Source of the DNA: B30-G6 sp963701385
GTDB lineage: Bacteria > Desulfobacterota > Desulfobacteria > Desulfobacterales > B30-G6
Assembly (NCBI GenBank): GCA_963701385.1
Contig: CAVOZW010000012.1
Span: forward strand, 47,553-111,552
Reading direction: 5' to 3'
Length of the DNA: 64,000 bases
Shown: one piece after another, positions 56,946-64,000 of the stretch
Layout of the letters: every line of letters begins with the position of its first letter
How positions within the stretch are numbered: position 1 is the first letter of the stretch
Made by a program: the position numbers and the translations under genes
The notes under the pieces: generated by a model
Databases searched by the model: none
Told to the model about the DNA's origin: nothing
The model's input: only the letters and a program-made list of their open reading frames with translations

Positions 56946-58538
56946 ATGTCGAATTTTAGTGCTGAAGCAAAAGTGGGTGTTTTCGTTGTCATTGGATTAA
57001 TTATTTTTGGGTATATGTCCATGAGGGTGGGGAACCTGACATTTTCCAGGGAAAAGGGCTATGATCTGGAAGTGCTGTTCGATTCCGCCACCGGACTGGC
57101 CAAAGACGTCACCGTAGAGATAGCCGGCGTTGAAATTGGACGCGTCAAGAAAATAGTCTTGCAAGACAGAAAGGCCCTCGTTGTGCTGAGAATGCATCCA
57201 GGCATGGTCATTCGCAAAGATGCCCAAGCGATTATTCGAACCCGAGGTATTTTGGGGGATAAATATGTCGAGATCATTCCCGGTTCGGTGGCGGCACCAC
57301 CCATCATGGCGGGTGAGCGCATCACCCGGACGGTTCCCATCACCGACATGGATATGCTCATGAACACCCTGGGGGAAGTCGCTCTGGACATCAAAGCCCT
57401 CACCAGTTCACTCTCCAATATCATCGGTACCGAAAAAGGCGAAGCCACTCTCGGTGCGATCATCGACAATATAAAAGAAATGGTAATCGCATTGAACCAG
57501 ACCGTCCAGAGCAACAAGGATGATGTCGGCAAAATCGTTGACAACCTGACCACTTTTTCCGGAACGTTAAAAGAGGTCGGCGACCGCAACAAGGCAGATA
57601 TCAATACGATCATCCGGAGCACCAGGAGCGTGCTTGAAACCATGCAACCGCTTGTAGCAAATCTGACTGAAATTACAGATAAAATAAACCAAGGGCAGGG
57701 CAGTATCGGCAGACTCATCAATGACGATGAAGCCGTAATGAACCTCAACCAAGCCCTGGCTTCCCTCAGGGAAATTACCGACCGCATCAGAAAAGGAGAA
57801 GGCACGCTGGGCCAGCTCATCGTTAAGGACGATGCCATTCAGGATCTCAACAAGACTCTGGCATCCCTCGGTGACATCACCGATACCATCAATCGCGGGG
57901 AAGGCACCATCGGAAGGCTCGTCCACGAGGAAGAAACCGTGGAGACGCTGAATGAGACACTGGCCAATCTAAACACCTATTTGGAAAAACAGGAATCCTT
58001 TCAAACCTATCTGGACTACAGGGGCGAATACCTGACCCGTAGCGAAGCCCTGAAATCCTATCTCTCCCTCCGCATTCAGCCCAGAGAAGACAAATATTAC
58101 CTGCTTCAGATCGTGGACGACCCCGCCGGGACTGAAACCATTACCGACACCACGACGACCGTTGATGGCGTAACAACCAAGAAGCATAAAGAGAAAACAG
58201 AATACGATTCACTGAAATTTTCAGCACAGGTTGCCAAACGGTATTACGATTTAGGGCTGAGGGGTGGATTTTTCGAGTCGACCGGCGGTCTTGCACTCGA
58301 CTATTATCTGTTCGATGACCGGGTGGTTTTATCGCTAGAGTCGTTTGATTTCGATCCGGAAGCCAACCCGCATCTAAAGGCAAAAGTAGATTTTTCCCCC
58401 TTTCCACACCTCTACATTACCGCAGGATTCGACGATTTTATCAGTGATGAAGACGATGAATCGTTTTTTTTCGGGGCGGGATTGAATTTTACGGATAACG
58501 ACATAAAAACGATTATCTCCAGCGTCCCCCTGCCGTAA
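56946..58538 (+). CDS. mlaD: Long MlaD/MCE protein with helical repeats and beta-rich C-terminus
   Basis: 530 residues, about three times the length of E. coli MlaD. An N-terminal membrane helix (about 9-25), one MCE domain (about 35-120, with TGLAKDVTVEIAGVEIGRVKKI and RGILGDKYVEI) and a long helical part (about 130-360). The last third of this part holds three related repeats of about 33 residues, each with G-x-GT/SIG-x-LI-x-D/EE. The C-terminal about 150 residues alternate polar and non-polar residues and end in an aromatic-rich stretch, as in outer-membrane strands. No mlaA, mlaB or mlaC is in the operon. A periplasm-spanning lipid bridge is inferred. Confidence 0.85.
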   Translation: MSNFSAEAKVGVFVVIGLIIFGYMSMRVGNLTFSREKGYDLEVLFDSATGLAKDVTVEIAGVEIGRVKKIVLQDRKALVVLRMHPGMVIRKDAQAIIRTRGILGDKYVEIIPGSVAAPPIMAGERITRTVPITDMDMLMNTLGEVALDIKALTSSLSNIIGTEKGEATLGAIIDNIKEMVIALNQTVQSNKDDVGKIVDNLTTFSGTLKEVGDRNKADINTIIRSTRSVLETMQPLVANLTEITDKINQGQGSIGRLINDDEAVMNLNQALASLREITDRIRKGEGTLGQLIVKDDAIQDLNKTLASLGDITDTINRGEGTIGRLVHEEETVETLNETLANLNTYLEKQESFQTYLDYRGEYLTRSEALKSYLSLRIQPREDKYYLLQIVDDPAGTETITDTTTTVDGVTTKKHKEKTEYDSLKFSAQVAKRYYDLGLRGGFFESTGGLALDYYLFDDRVVLSLESFDFDPEANPHLKAKVDFSPFPHLYITAGFDDFISDEDDESFFFGAGLNFTDNDIKTIISSVPLP

Positions 58539-58602
58539 TAGTGTCAATTCCATTTACCTTGGGGTATCAGCAGTGTGGCATGTAACTTTTTAAGATGAGC
58601 GT

Positions 58603-60012
58603 ATGGTAACCAAGCCAAATAAGAAAACAAAATCATTCAAGCTTTACAAATACTTTTCCATCACCAGTTTTATCTTCATATTTATCGGTACCATTGTTCT
58701 CTCCTACCTGAACACCCATTGGGCACGTGAATTGCAGCTCAAAAAAAATGAAGAATATGCCCAATTATTGGTAGCCAACCTGAATCACCAGATTTTTCGT
58801 CAATTCGTTATCCCCATGTCTCTTCGCTATGGTTATATTCAACTCAGTGACAAAAACCAATACGAACGAATGGATACCATCGTACGGGGAACCCTTCACG
58901 GCTATAACATCGAAATGGTCAACCTGTATGATCTGAATGACATTATTGCCTATAGTTTCGACCAGGGACTCATGGGGATCAAGGATATCGGCGGCCATTC
59001 CTATGAGACGGCCGTCATGGGCGTTTCAACATCGGAAATTCAGCAGAACGGTGATTTTTGGGAAATCGTGCTCGGCATTCCCAAAGAGATCAAGGTGAAC
59101 ACATTTGCCCCGCTTCGAGCGGAAAAATCCCTTGCATCAATTACCGGCCCGATCATCGGTGTCATTGAAATTACACAGGATATCACCGATGATTTCCGAA
59201 CCATCTTCAATTTTCAGATTCTGGTTGTCATCACTATCATGGCGGTCATGATCCTGCTCTTTCTGATTCTCATTTTTGTCGTCAAGAGAGGCGAGGCCAT
59301 CATCGAACAGCGGGTGAACGAACAGCTCAGGCTCAAGGAGCAACTCAGCCGAGCGGAACATTTGTCCTCCATCGGCGAAATGGTGGCAGGCGTTTCACAT
59401 GAGATTCGCAATCCCTTGGGAATTATCAGAAGTTCGGCAGATCTCCTGAAAAAGAAAATGGCCGCATATAATGCAGCCAGCACCATTCCTGACATCATTA
59501 TTGAGGAAGGGGAACGCCTCAACAGTATCATTACAGATTTCTTGAACTTTGCCCGGCCACGGCAACCCGATTTTGTGGCCTGTCGAATAGAAGAGGTGCT
59601 GGAAAAAAATCTTAAATTTATTGCCACAGAAGCCGAAGAAAAGGGCTACAGTCTCCTACCTCAATATGGTTCCGATCTTCCAGAGATCATGGCCGATAAC
59701 GACATGCTTTACCAGGCTTTCTTGAATATATTGATCAACGCCATGCAATCCATGCCGGATGGCGGCGTCATTAAGGTCAACATCACCTCAGGAGACGGTC
59801 TGGTAAAAGTTCAATTTTTAGATGAAGGGCAAGGCATCGCCGAAGAGATCAGCGCAAAGATATGGGATCCGTTTTTCACCACCAAAGAAAAAGGAACCGG
59901 CCTTGGCCTGGGCATCGTAAAAAACATCATTGAAGCCCACAACGGCGTTATTCATATTGAAAACCGTCCCAATGGGGGTGTGGCCGTAACGGTGGAATTG
60001 CCGGTAAAATAA
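58603..60012 (+). CDS. Membrane sensor histidine kinase
   Basis: 469 residues. Two membrane helices (about 14-34 and 200-225) enclose a periplasmic sensor of about 165 residues, not recognised. Then HisKA (GVSHEIRNPLGIIRSSADLL) and HATPase (NILINAMQSMPDGG, DEGQGIAEEI, GTGLGLGIVKNI). No HAMP or PAS domain is evident. It is paired with the NtrC-type regulator 10 bp downstream. The type resembles AtoS/ZraS/PilS kinases. Confidence 0.9.
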   Translation: MVTKPNKKTKSFKLYKYFSITSFIFIFIGTIVLSYLNTHWARELQLKKNEEYAQLLVANLNHQIFRQFVIPMSLRYGYIQLSDKNQYERMDTIVRGTLHGYNIEMVNLYDLNDIIAYSFDQGLMGIKDIGGHSYETAVMGVSTSEIQQNGDFWEIVLGIPKEIKVNTFAPLRAEKSLASITGPIIGVIEITQDITDDFRTIFNFQILVVITIMAVMILLFLILIFVVKRGEAIIEQRVNEQLRLKEQLSRAEHLSSIGEMVAGVSHEIRNPLGIIRSSADLLKKKMAAYNAASTIPDIIIEEGERLNSIITDFLNFARPRQPDFVACRIEEVLEKNLKFIATEAEEKGYSLLPQYGSDLPEIMADNDMLYQAFLNILINAMQSMPDGGVIKVNITSGDGLVKVQFLDEGQGIAEEISAKIWDPFFTTKEKGTGLGLGIVKNIIEAHNGVIHIENRPNGGVAVTVELPVK

Positions 60013-60022
60013 GGATCATTCA

Positions 60023-61396
60023 ATGGAAACAATACTTATCGTTGATGATGAAAAAAATTATCCGCTGATACTCAGCGAGGTTCTTGAAGAGGAAGGATTT
60101 GAAGCACTCACTGCCCATAGCGGCGAAGAAGCCCTAGCTATCCTGAAAGAATCAGATGTTGATCTGGTGTTAACCGATATGAAGATGCCGGCCCTGGACG
60201 GTATCGAGCTCCTAGAGAAAATCAAGGAAAAAGACCCCGGACTCCCGGTCATCATGATGACAGCACATGGAACGGTTGAAAAAGCCGTGGAAGCCATGCA
60301 AAAAGGTGCCTACAACTACATCCTGAAGCCCTTTGATAACAAGCGCCTGGTCATATATGTCAACAAGGCCATTCAGATGTATCGGGTCATCAAGGAAAAC
60401 CGCCGACTGCGTGAAACCGTAAAATCCCAATACAGTTTTGGAAATATTATCGGTAAAAACGCAAAAATGCAGGATATCTTTGAACTCATTTATAAAGTTG
60501 CCCCGGCCACGGCTTCCATCCTAATCGAAGGCGAAAGCGGCACCGGTAAAGATCTGGTTGCCAAATCCATTCACTACAACAGCCCCCGCCGAGATCATCC
60601 TTTTATTGCCGTCAACTGCGCAGCCCTTGCAGAGAGTCTTCTCGAAAGCGAACTTTTCGGACATGAAAAGGGCGCCTTCACCGGTGCTGTGGCTACGAAA
60701 AAAGGACGCTTCGAACTGGCCGAAGGCGGAACGCTGTTTCTGGATGAAATTGGCGAATTGTCGCCATCTCTTCAGGTGAAACTGCTGAGGGTTCTGCAGG
60801 ATAAAACCTTTGAAAGGGTCGGGGGACTGCGACAAGTGTCGGTCAATTTTCGGTTGATTACGGCCACGAACAAACGCTTGAGAGAAGAGGTTCAAAGAGG
60901 TCGATTCAGAGAGGACCTCTACTATCGATTGAATGTCGTATATATTGATTTGCCGCCGTTACGCCAGCGATCGGAAGATCTGCGGCTTCTGGTGGACCAT
61001 TTCATTGGCAAGTATGCGACCGAAAGAAGAATGGGTGTTCCTGTAACCGGTATCGAAAGGGAAGTAGAGCAAATTTTCTATCGTCATGACTGGCCCGGCA
61101 ATGTCAGGGAACTTGAAAACACGATTGAACGCGCAATGGTATTGTGTCCGGATGACATTATCCGGGTTTCCGACTTACCCCGGGATTTCAGAAGCAGCCT
61201 CACGGGGAAGTCGCATCTCGAAAATATTCCCTTGAATGCAAACTTGTTCGAAACTCTCGCCGATATCGAAAAGAAAATGCTTTTGCGAGCCTTGAAAAAC
61301 TGCAACAATGTCCAATCCGAAGCCGCAGAGCTTCTGGGTATCGGAAGAAGCGGGTTCAACAAAAAGTTGAAGAAATATGGTATTGTCAGTGAGTAA
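60023..61396 (+). CDS. NtrC-family response regulator (sigma-54 activator)
   Basis: 457 residues: receiver domain (acidic DDE pocket at residues 8-10, phosphorylation Asp about 52 in LVLTDMKMP), AAA+ domain (Walker A GESGTGKD, intact GAFTGA, FLDEIGELS, WPGNVRELEN) and Fis-type HTH (AAELLGIGRSGFNKKLKK). All parts needed to drive sigma-54 promoters are present. Directly downstream lie two dyads and a sigma-54 promoter without an ordinary gene behind it, which makes that RNA the prime candidate target. Confidence 0.92.
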   Translation: METILIVDDEKNYPLILSEVLEEEGFEALTAHSGEEALAILKESDVDLVLTDMKMPALDGIELLEKIKEKDPGLPVIMMTAHGTVEKAVEAMQKGAYNYILKPFDNKRLVIYVNKAIQMYRVIKENRRLRETVKSQYSFGNIIGKNAKMQDIFELIYKVAPATASILIEGESGTGKDLVAKSIHYNSPRRDHPFIAVNCAALAESLLESELFGHEKGAFTGAVATKKGRFELAEGGTLFLDEIGELSPSLQVKLLRVLQDKTFERVGGLRQVSVNFRLITATNKRLREEVQRGRFREDLYYRLNVVYIDLPPLRQRSEDLRLLVDHFIGKYATERRMGVPVTGIEREVEQIFYRHDWPGNVRELENTIERAMVLCPDDIIRVSDLPRDFRSSLTGKSHLENIPLNANLFETLADIEKKMLLRALKNCNNVQSEAAELLGIGRSGFNKKLKKYGIVSE

Positions 61397-61560
61397 TCTC
61401 TGACAAACACGACCGGCAGAAAAGTGTCTGTTTGCACCATGGTCTGCCATAAGTATCAGGTTCTGTATGATACATGCTAGGCGATCGGGTGTTCTGTCTG
61501 ATTTGGGTTGGCTTGCAAACCCCGCGACTCAGGCTCGCTTTGGCAGTTTCATCAGAATTA

Positions 61561-61597
61561 TTTCCAAATGGAAACGGACATGTTTCTATTTGGAAAC
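61561..61597 (+). promoter_or_regulatory. Tandem dyad, candidate enhancer for the sigma-54 promoter at 61714
   Basis: Site 1 is TTTCC-AAAT-GGAAA (61561-61574); site 2 is GTTTC-TATTTG-GAAAC (61582-61597). Their centres are 22 bp apart, two helical turns, and about 150-170 bp upstream of the predicted start. The two sites also form one larger inverted repeat with a single mismatch. This is how dimeric NtrC-type activators bind. Confidence 0.65.
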
Positions 61598-61691
61598 ATG
61601 CCTGCGGACGGGGTGTCAAAAAACGAATTCGATCAGACGTCAGAAATTTTATAACGACTTGAAAACATATGAAAAAAATTAATAATAAACT

Positions 61692-61763
61692 TTATTGAAA
61701 TATTTGTTGGTCTTGGCAGAAGAATTGCATATTCAGTAAGTCAGTTTGCCAATAATTTTTCAT
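61692..61763 (-). CDS. Possible 23-residue peptide ORF
   Basis: A minus-strand ATG at 61763 stands 5 bases after a perfect GAGGAGGAG ribosome site and opens a 23-codon frame rich in Gln and aromatic residues, ending at 61692. It lies downstream of the SH3-kinase-TPR operon, past the hairpin at 61778-61809. It overlaps the sigma-54 promoter on the other strand, so at most one of the two signals need be real. Confidence 0.3.
   Translation of the reverse strand: MKNYWQTDLLNMQFFCQDQQIFQ
61714..61729 (+). promoter_or_regulatory. Sigma-54 promoter with no ordinary gene downstream
   Basis: TGGCAGAAGAATTGCA matches TGGCACG-N4-TTGCW at TGGCA and TTGCA, with GG and GC exactly 12 bp apart (61715-61716 and 61727-61728). 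Transcription would start near 61740. The next plus-strand gene in this direction is not in the window; all genes after it are on the minus strand. Confidence 0.75.
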
Positions 61764-61809
61764 CTATTCTCCTCCTCAATGGCTAATCCGCTTCAACGGA
61801 TTAGCCATT
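61740..61809 (+). ncRNA. Candidate sigma-54-dependent small RNA
   Basis: The predicted transcript of about 70 nt or more carries an unpaired C-rich stretch TCTCCTCCTC (61768-61777), able to pair with Shine-Dalgarno sequences. Directly after it comes a perfect 13-bp stem AATGGCTAATCCG / CGGATTAGCCATT (61778-61790 and 61797-61809) with loop CTTCAA. A T-run after the stem is lacking, so the 3' end is uncertain and may run antisense into the TPR gene. The position behind an NtrC-type regulator resembles crcZ after cbrB. Expression is inference. Confidence 0.4.
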
Positions 61810-61815
61810 ATAGGT

Positions 61816-62505
61816 TTATCCGGCGACTTTTTCCATGGCCAGCTGATAATACATGGAATCTGTGTATTCTGTTGTCAACCGTTCATACGCCTGCTTGCTT
61901 TTTACCGAATCTCCCAGTTCGTGATAGAGTCGACCCATATTGAACAAGGCGACATCCTTGGCAACCGGATTCTCTCCAGCGGCAATTTTTTCAAAGCAGG
62001 AGACCGCCATGCGGACGTCCTGCTTTTTTTCATAAGCATACCCGAGACCACTCCATAAAAAGTTGTGATAGGTCGTGTCGCTTTTAAAATGATCCAAAGC
62101 GGCTTCGTAGAGTTGAATGGTCCTTTCCACATCGCCCGCATCATAGCTGATCCCAGCAAATACCACCGTCGCAAGCTTACCCCCTTCGGTCTTATCATAT
62201 TTTCTGATAATGATTTCAAAATCTTCTTTGGCGACTTCATAGGCAGCAATGGCATCCACGTCCGTCTTTTGAGTTTCGTATTTATTGATGGCCTGGTCAA
62301 GCAACAGAAAGGCCTTGTTTTCAGCGCTGTTTGAAAAATACCGATAACCGGCAATAACCACCAGCAGGATTATTAAGGCACCTGCGGCATATGCCACCTG
62401 CCTGGTGTACTGCTTCCCCCAGCGAATGACTCTGCCTGTGGTGGTAATAAATTCATCCGGTTCTTTGAGCAACTGCTTGCGTGTAACCCGTTTTTGTTTT
62501 GCCAT
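61816..62505 (-). CDS. Membrane-anchored TPR protein (YfgM/TolA-like TPR type)
   Basis: 229 residues. A basic cytoplasmic start (AKQKRVTRKQLLKEPDEF) is followed by one membrane helix (about 37-57) and periplasmic tetratricopeptide repeats. ATG 62505 follows GGAGGAATA and overlaps the kinase stop by one base (TAATG). The layout resembles YfgM-type proteins that work with periplasmic chaperones, but identity is not certain. Hairpin 61778-61809 follows its stop. Confidence 0.7.
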   Translation of the reverse strand: MAKQKRVTRKQLLKEPDEFITTTGRVIRWGKQYTRQVAYAAGALIILLVVIAGYRYFSNSAENKAFLLLDQAINKYETQKTDVDAIAAYEVAKEDFEIIIRKYDKTEGGKLATVVFAGISYDAGDVERTIQLYEAALDHFKSDTTYHNFLWSGLGYAYEKKQDVRMAVSCFEKIAAGENPVAKDVALFNMGRLYHELGDSVKSKQAYERLTTEYTDSMYYQLAMEKVAG

Positions 62506-63506
62506 TATTCCTCCGCTATACTTTTTATCCTGGTCCATCCCTCGTCAGGAATGGCCGCACCGACAACTTGACACACCTCATATCCACAAGCTGACGCAAG
62601 CCTGCCGCACCTTTCGACAGAATAACCTCGGGTGAGCCCATACAAAAACCCGGATGCCCATAAATCACCGGCGCCGGTGGTGTCGATGGCCTGGCCTGTT
62701 CCCATGGGATCGATTTTTTCGATTCTACCACCATGTGCGACATAGCTTCCACGCTCACCGACTTTCAACACCGCAAGCTTGGCCCTTTTCGATAGGGCTT
62801 CAATCGCTTTTCGTTCATCAATATGACCCGTGAATGCAGCAGCCTCATCCTCGTTGGCGATGAGAATATCGACATATTCCGTCACAAGCGTTTCCAGTAG
62901 CGCTTTCGATGATTCAACCACCGTATAACTAGCCAGGTCCAGGGAAACCATGGCGCCATCCTCTTTAGCCCTATTCAAGGCCGAAATGATCAGGTCGCTG
63001 TTAAATAGGAGGTACCCTTCGACATGCACGATGGCTGCATCCAGGAAGCTGCACCTGGCGATTTCGCCCGGCGTCGTCTCGGAGGCCGCTCCAAGATAGG
63101 TGAACATGGATCGCTGCGCATCGGGTGTCACAATAGAAAGAACCCGACCAGTGGGCGATGCGGACGTCATCAGAAACGGATCCACTTTACTTTTTAGCAG
63201 ACCTGTGTTGAGCAAATTCCCCATGGCATCTTGACCGCATTTGCCAATGAACCTGGCTTTGCCGCCCAGTCTACCCACGCCGATGACCGTATTGCAGGCT
63301 GAGCCACCCGGAACAACAAGCGGCGTACCGGACGCCATGCCAAGCGTTTTGTCGATAAAGGTGCTGTCGACAAGAGACATGCCGCCTTTTGCAGCACCTG
63401 TTTTCTCTACAAAAGCATCGTCTTGATGTGTCAAAATATCCACCAGCGCCGAGCCGATACCCACGATGACATCCTTTTCTTTAGCAAAGCGCACAGGCGA
63501 AGTCAT
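62505..63506 (-). CDS. PfkB-family kinase (adenosine-kinase-like)
   Basis: 333 residues. The glycine-rich region is VVPGGSACNTVIGVGRLGG and the ATP/catalytic motif is AIDTTGAGDLWASGFLYG. The pattern resembles adenosine or sugar kinases of the PfkB group found in many Deltaproteobacteria. ATG 63506 is preferred to the upstream frame to 63551, which overlaps the preceding gene. Middle gene of the operon SH3 - kinase - TPR. Confidence 0.8.
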   Translation of the reverse strand: MTSPVRFAKEKDVIVGIGSALVDILTHQDDAFVEKTGAAKGGMSLVDSTFIDKTLGMASGTPLVVPGGSACNTVIGVGRLGGKARFIGKCGQDAMGNLLNTGLLKSKVDPFLMTSASPTGRVLSIVTPDAQRSMFTYLGAASETTPGEIARCSFLDAAIVHVEGYLLFNSDLIISALNRAKEDGAMVSLDLASYTVVESSKALLETLVTEYVDILIANEDEAAAFTGHIDERKAIEALSKRAKLAVLKVGERGSYVAHGGRIEKIDPMGTGQAIDTTGAGDLWASGFLYGLTRGYSVERCGRLASACGYEVCQVVGAAIPDEGWTRIKSIAEE

Positions 63507-63510
63507 AAGG

Positions 63511-63942
63511 TCACCAGACCAGGGACTTGTGTATCCAGCCCCTGTCCCCATCCGTATGTTTGATCTGAATCCAGTTTTTTTGTCGATCGAGAATCAGAAA
63601 GGGAATCCCTTTTTCGACCGAAAAAATAACCTCGTGGTCCATGCCTGGTCCAATCCGGACATTGCATTTGTCCTTAATGGTAATGACGGTCGGCTGCTTA
63701 TCGACCAGGGATTCGTGTATCCAGGCTTCATCTCCTTCAAAATCACGAAAATTGATCCATGAACCCGATTTTTTTAGAACCACTATGGGATAGTAGCTTT
63801 CGACCTTCCAAAGAATGTCATAGCCAGTTCCGGGTCCGGATCGAATATTTGCGATTTTTGAGGACACCGAGAGTCGTTCGGCCATGGCAACGCCAGCGGT
63901 CGCTAGGATTACCAGAATAGTCAACACTGAAACAAACTTCAT
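63511..63942 (-). CDS. Secreted protein with two SH3-type domains
   Basis: 143 residues. A signal peptide (MKFVSVLTILVILATAGVAMA) is followed by two bacterial SH3 domains: ANIRSGPGTGYDILWKVESY...EAWIHESLV and CNVRIGPGMDHEVIFSVEKG...RGWIHKSLVW. Such domains bind cell-wall material or ligands. ATG 63942 follows GAGGGTGTGG. First gene of its operon, 4 bp before the kinase. Confidence 0.8.
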   Translation of the reverse strand: MKFVSVLTILVILATAGVAMAERLSVSSKIANIRSGPGTGYDILWKVESYYPIVVLKKSGSWINFRDFEGDEAWIHESLVDKQPTVITIKDKCNVRIGPGMDHEVIFSVEKGIPFLILDRQKNWIQIKHTDGDRGWIHKSLVW

Positions 63943-63966
63943 GCCACACCCTCTTTTGAACCGCCA

Positions 63967-63996
63967 CAGCGAGCGCATTCCCCGTGGGTTCTGCCG
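63967..63996. repeat. 30-base dispersed repeat, copy 2
   Basis: Identical over 30 bases to the core of the palindromic repeat at 11296-11325. It lies just upstream of the SH3 gene and runs to the window edge, so its flanks cannot be judged fully. Confidence 0.7.
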
Positions 63997-64000
63997 CATG

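Noticed and set aside
57059..57838. 259-residue minus-strand ORF
   Set aside because: Antisense to the long MlaD gene; Ser/Met-rich shadow without a ribosome site.
58574..58595. TGGCATG upstream of the histidine kinase
   Set aside because: The -12 GC is missing; only the first half of the motif is present.

Overview
The window looks like the chromosome of a Gram-negative anaerobe of the Desulfobacterota (old Deltaproteobacteria, probably Desulfobacterales). This is inferred from protein resemblance and gene order: rplU-rpmA-obgE-nadD-rsfS-gpmI, lpxC-DUF4390-ntrY-ntrX-rsmD-coaD, a B12-dependent ribonucleotide reductase, pilMNOPQ and mlaEFD. No rRNA, tRNA, CRISPR array, phage or transposase gene was seen.

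Layout. 1-3.3 kb is a nitric-oxide defence block: quinol NO reductase (cut by the window edge), a cupin protein, a hemerythrin-like protein and a divergent NorR-type regulator, with two good sigma-54 promoters. 3.3-8.8 kb holds a MetE/UROD-fold protein and an RND efflux pump. 9-16 kb is mixed accessory metabolism, including a periplasmic cyclophilin, an eight-heme hydroxylamine-oxidoreductase-like cytochrome, a dehydrogenase, a rubrerythrin-like protein, a decarboxylase remnant, a transsulfuration-type enzyme and a sugar kinase. 16-20 kb is a MoxR-DUF58-transglutaminase operon. 20-23 kb has an acyl-CoA ligase and a CitE-like lyase. 23-49 kb is mostly housekeeping. 49-55 kb is the pilMNOPQ operon, with a small HTH regulator just upstream. 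55-58.5 kb is a three-gene MCE lipid transporter with a very long MlaD. 58.6-61.4 kb is a histidine kinase and NtrC-type regulator. 61.8-64 kb is an SH3-kinase-TPR operon.

The most interesting observation lies directly after the NtrC-type regulator gene. A gene-free stretch holds two dyads 22 bp apart, then a near-consensus sigma-54 promoter, then a C-rich stretch and a perfect 13-bp hairpin. This is the layout of a regulator-controlled small RNA, comparable to CbrB-CrcZ or LuxO-Qrr. The RNA itself is inference, and a tiny ORF on the other strand is a competing explanation.

Other points of note: a 33-bp perfect palindrome between pilM and mlaE; an MlaD with helical repeats and a beta-rich C-terminus that could span the periplasm; an NtrX-like regulator whose GAFTGA loop reads GSFAGA; dispersed palindromic repeats; and at least nine single-base frame breaks in otherwise intact genes, six of them in the first 8.3 kb. 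The breaks suggest residual sequence errors or local gene decay.
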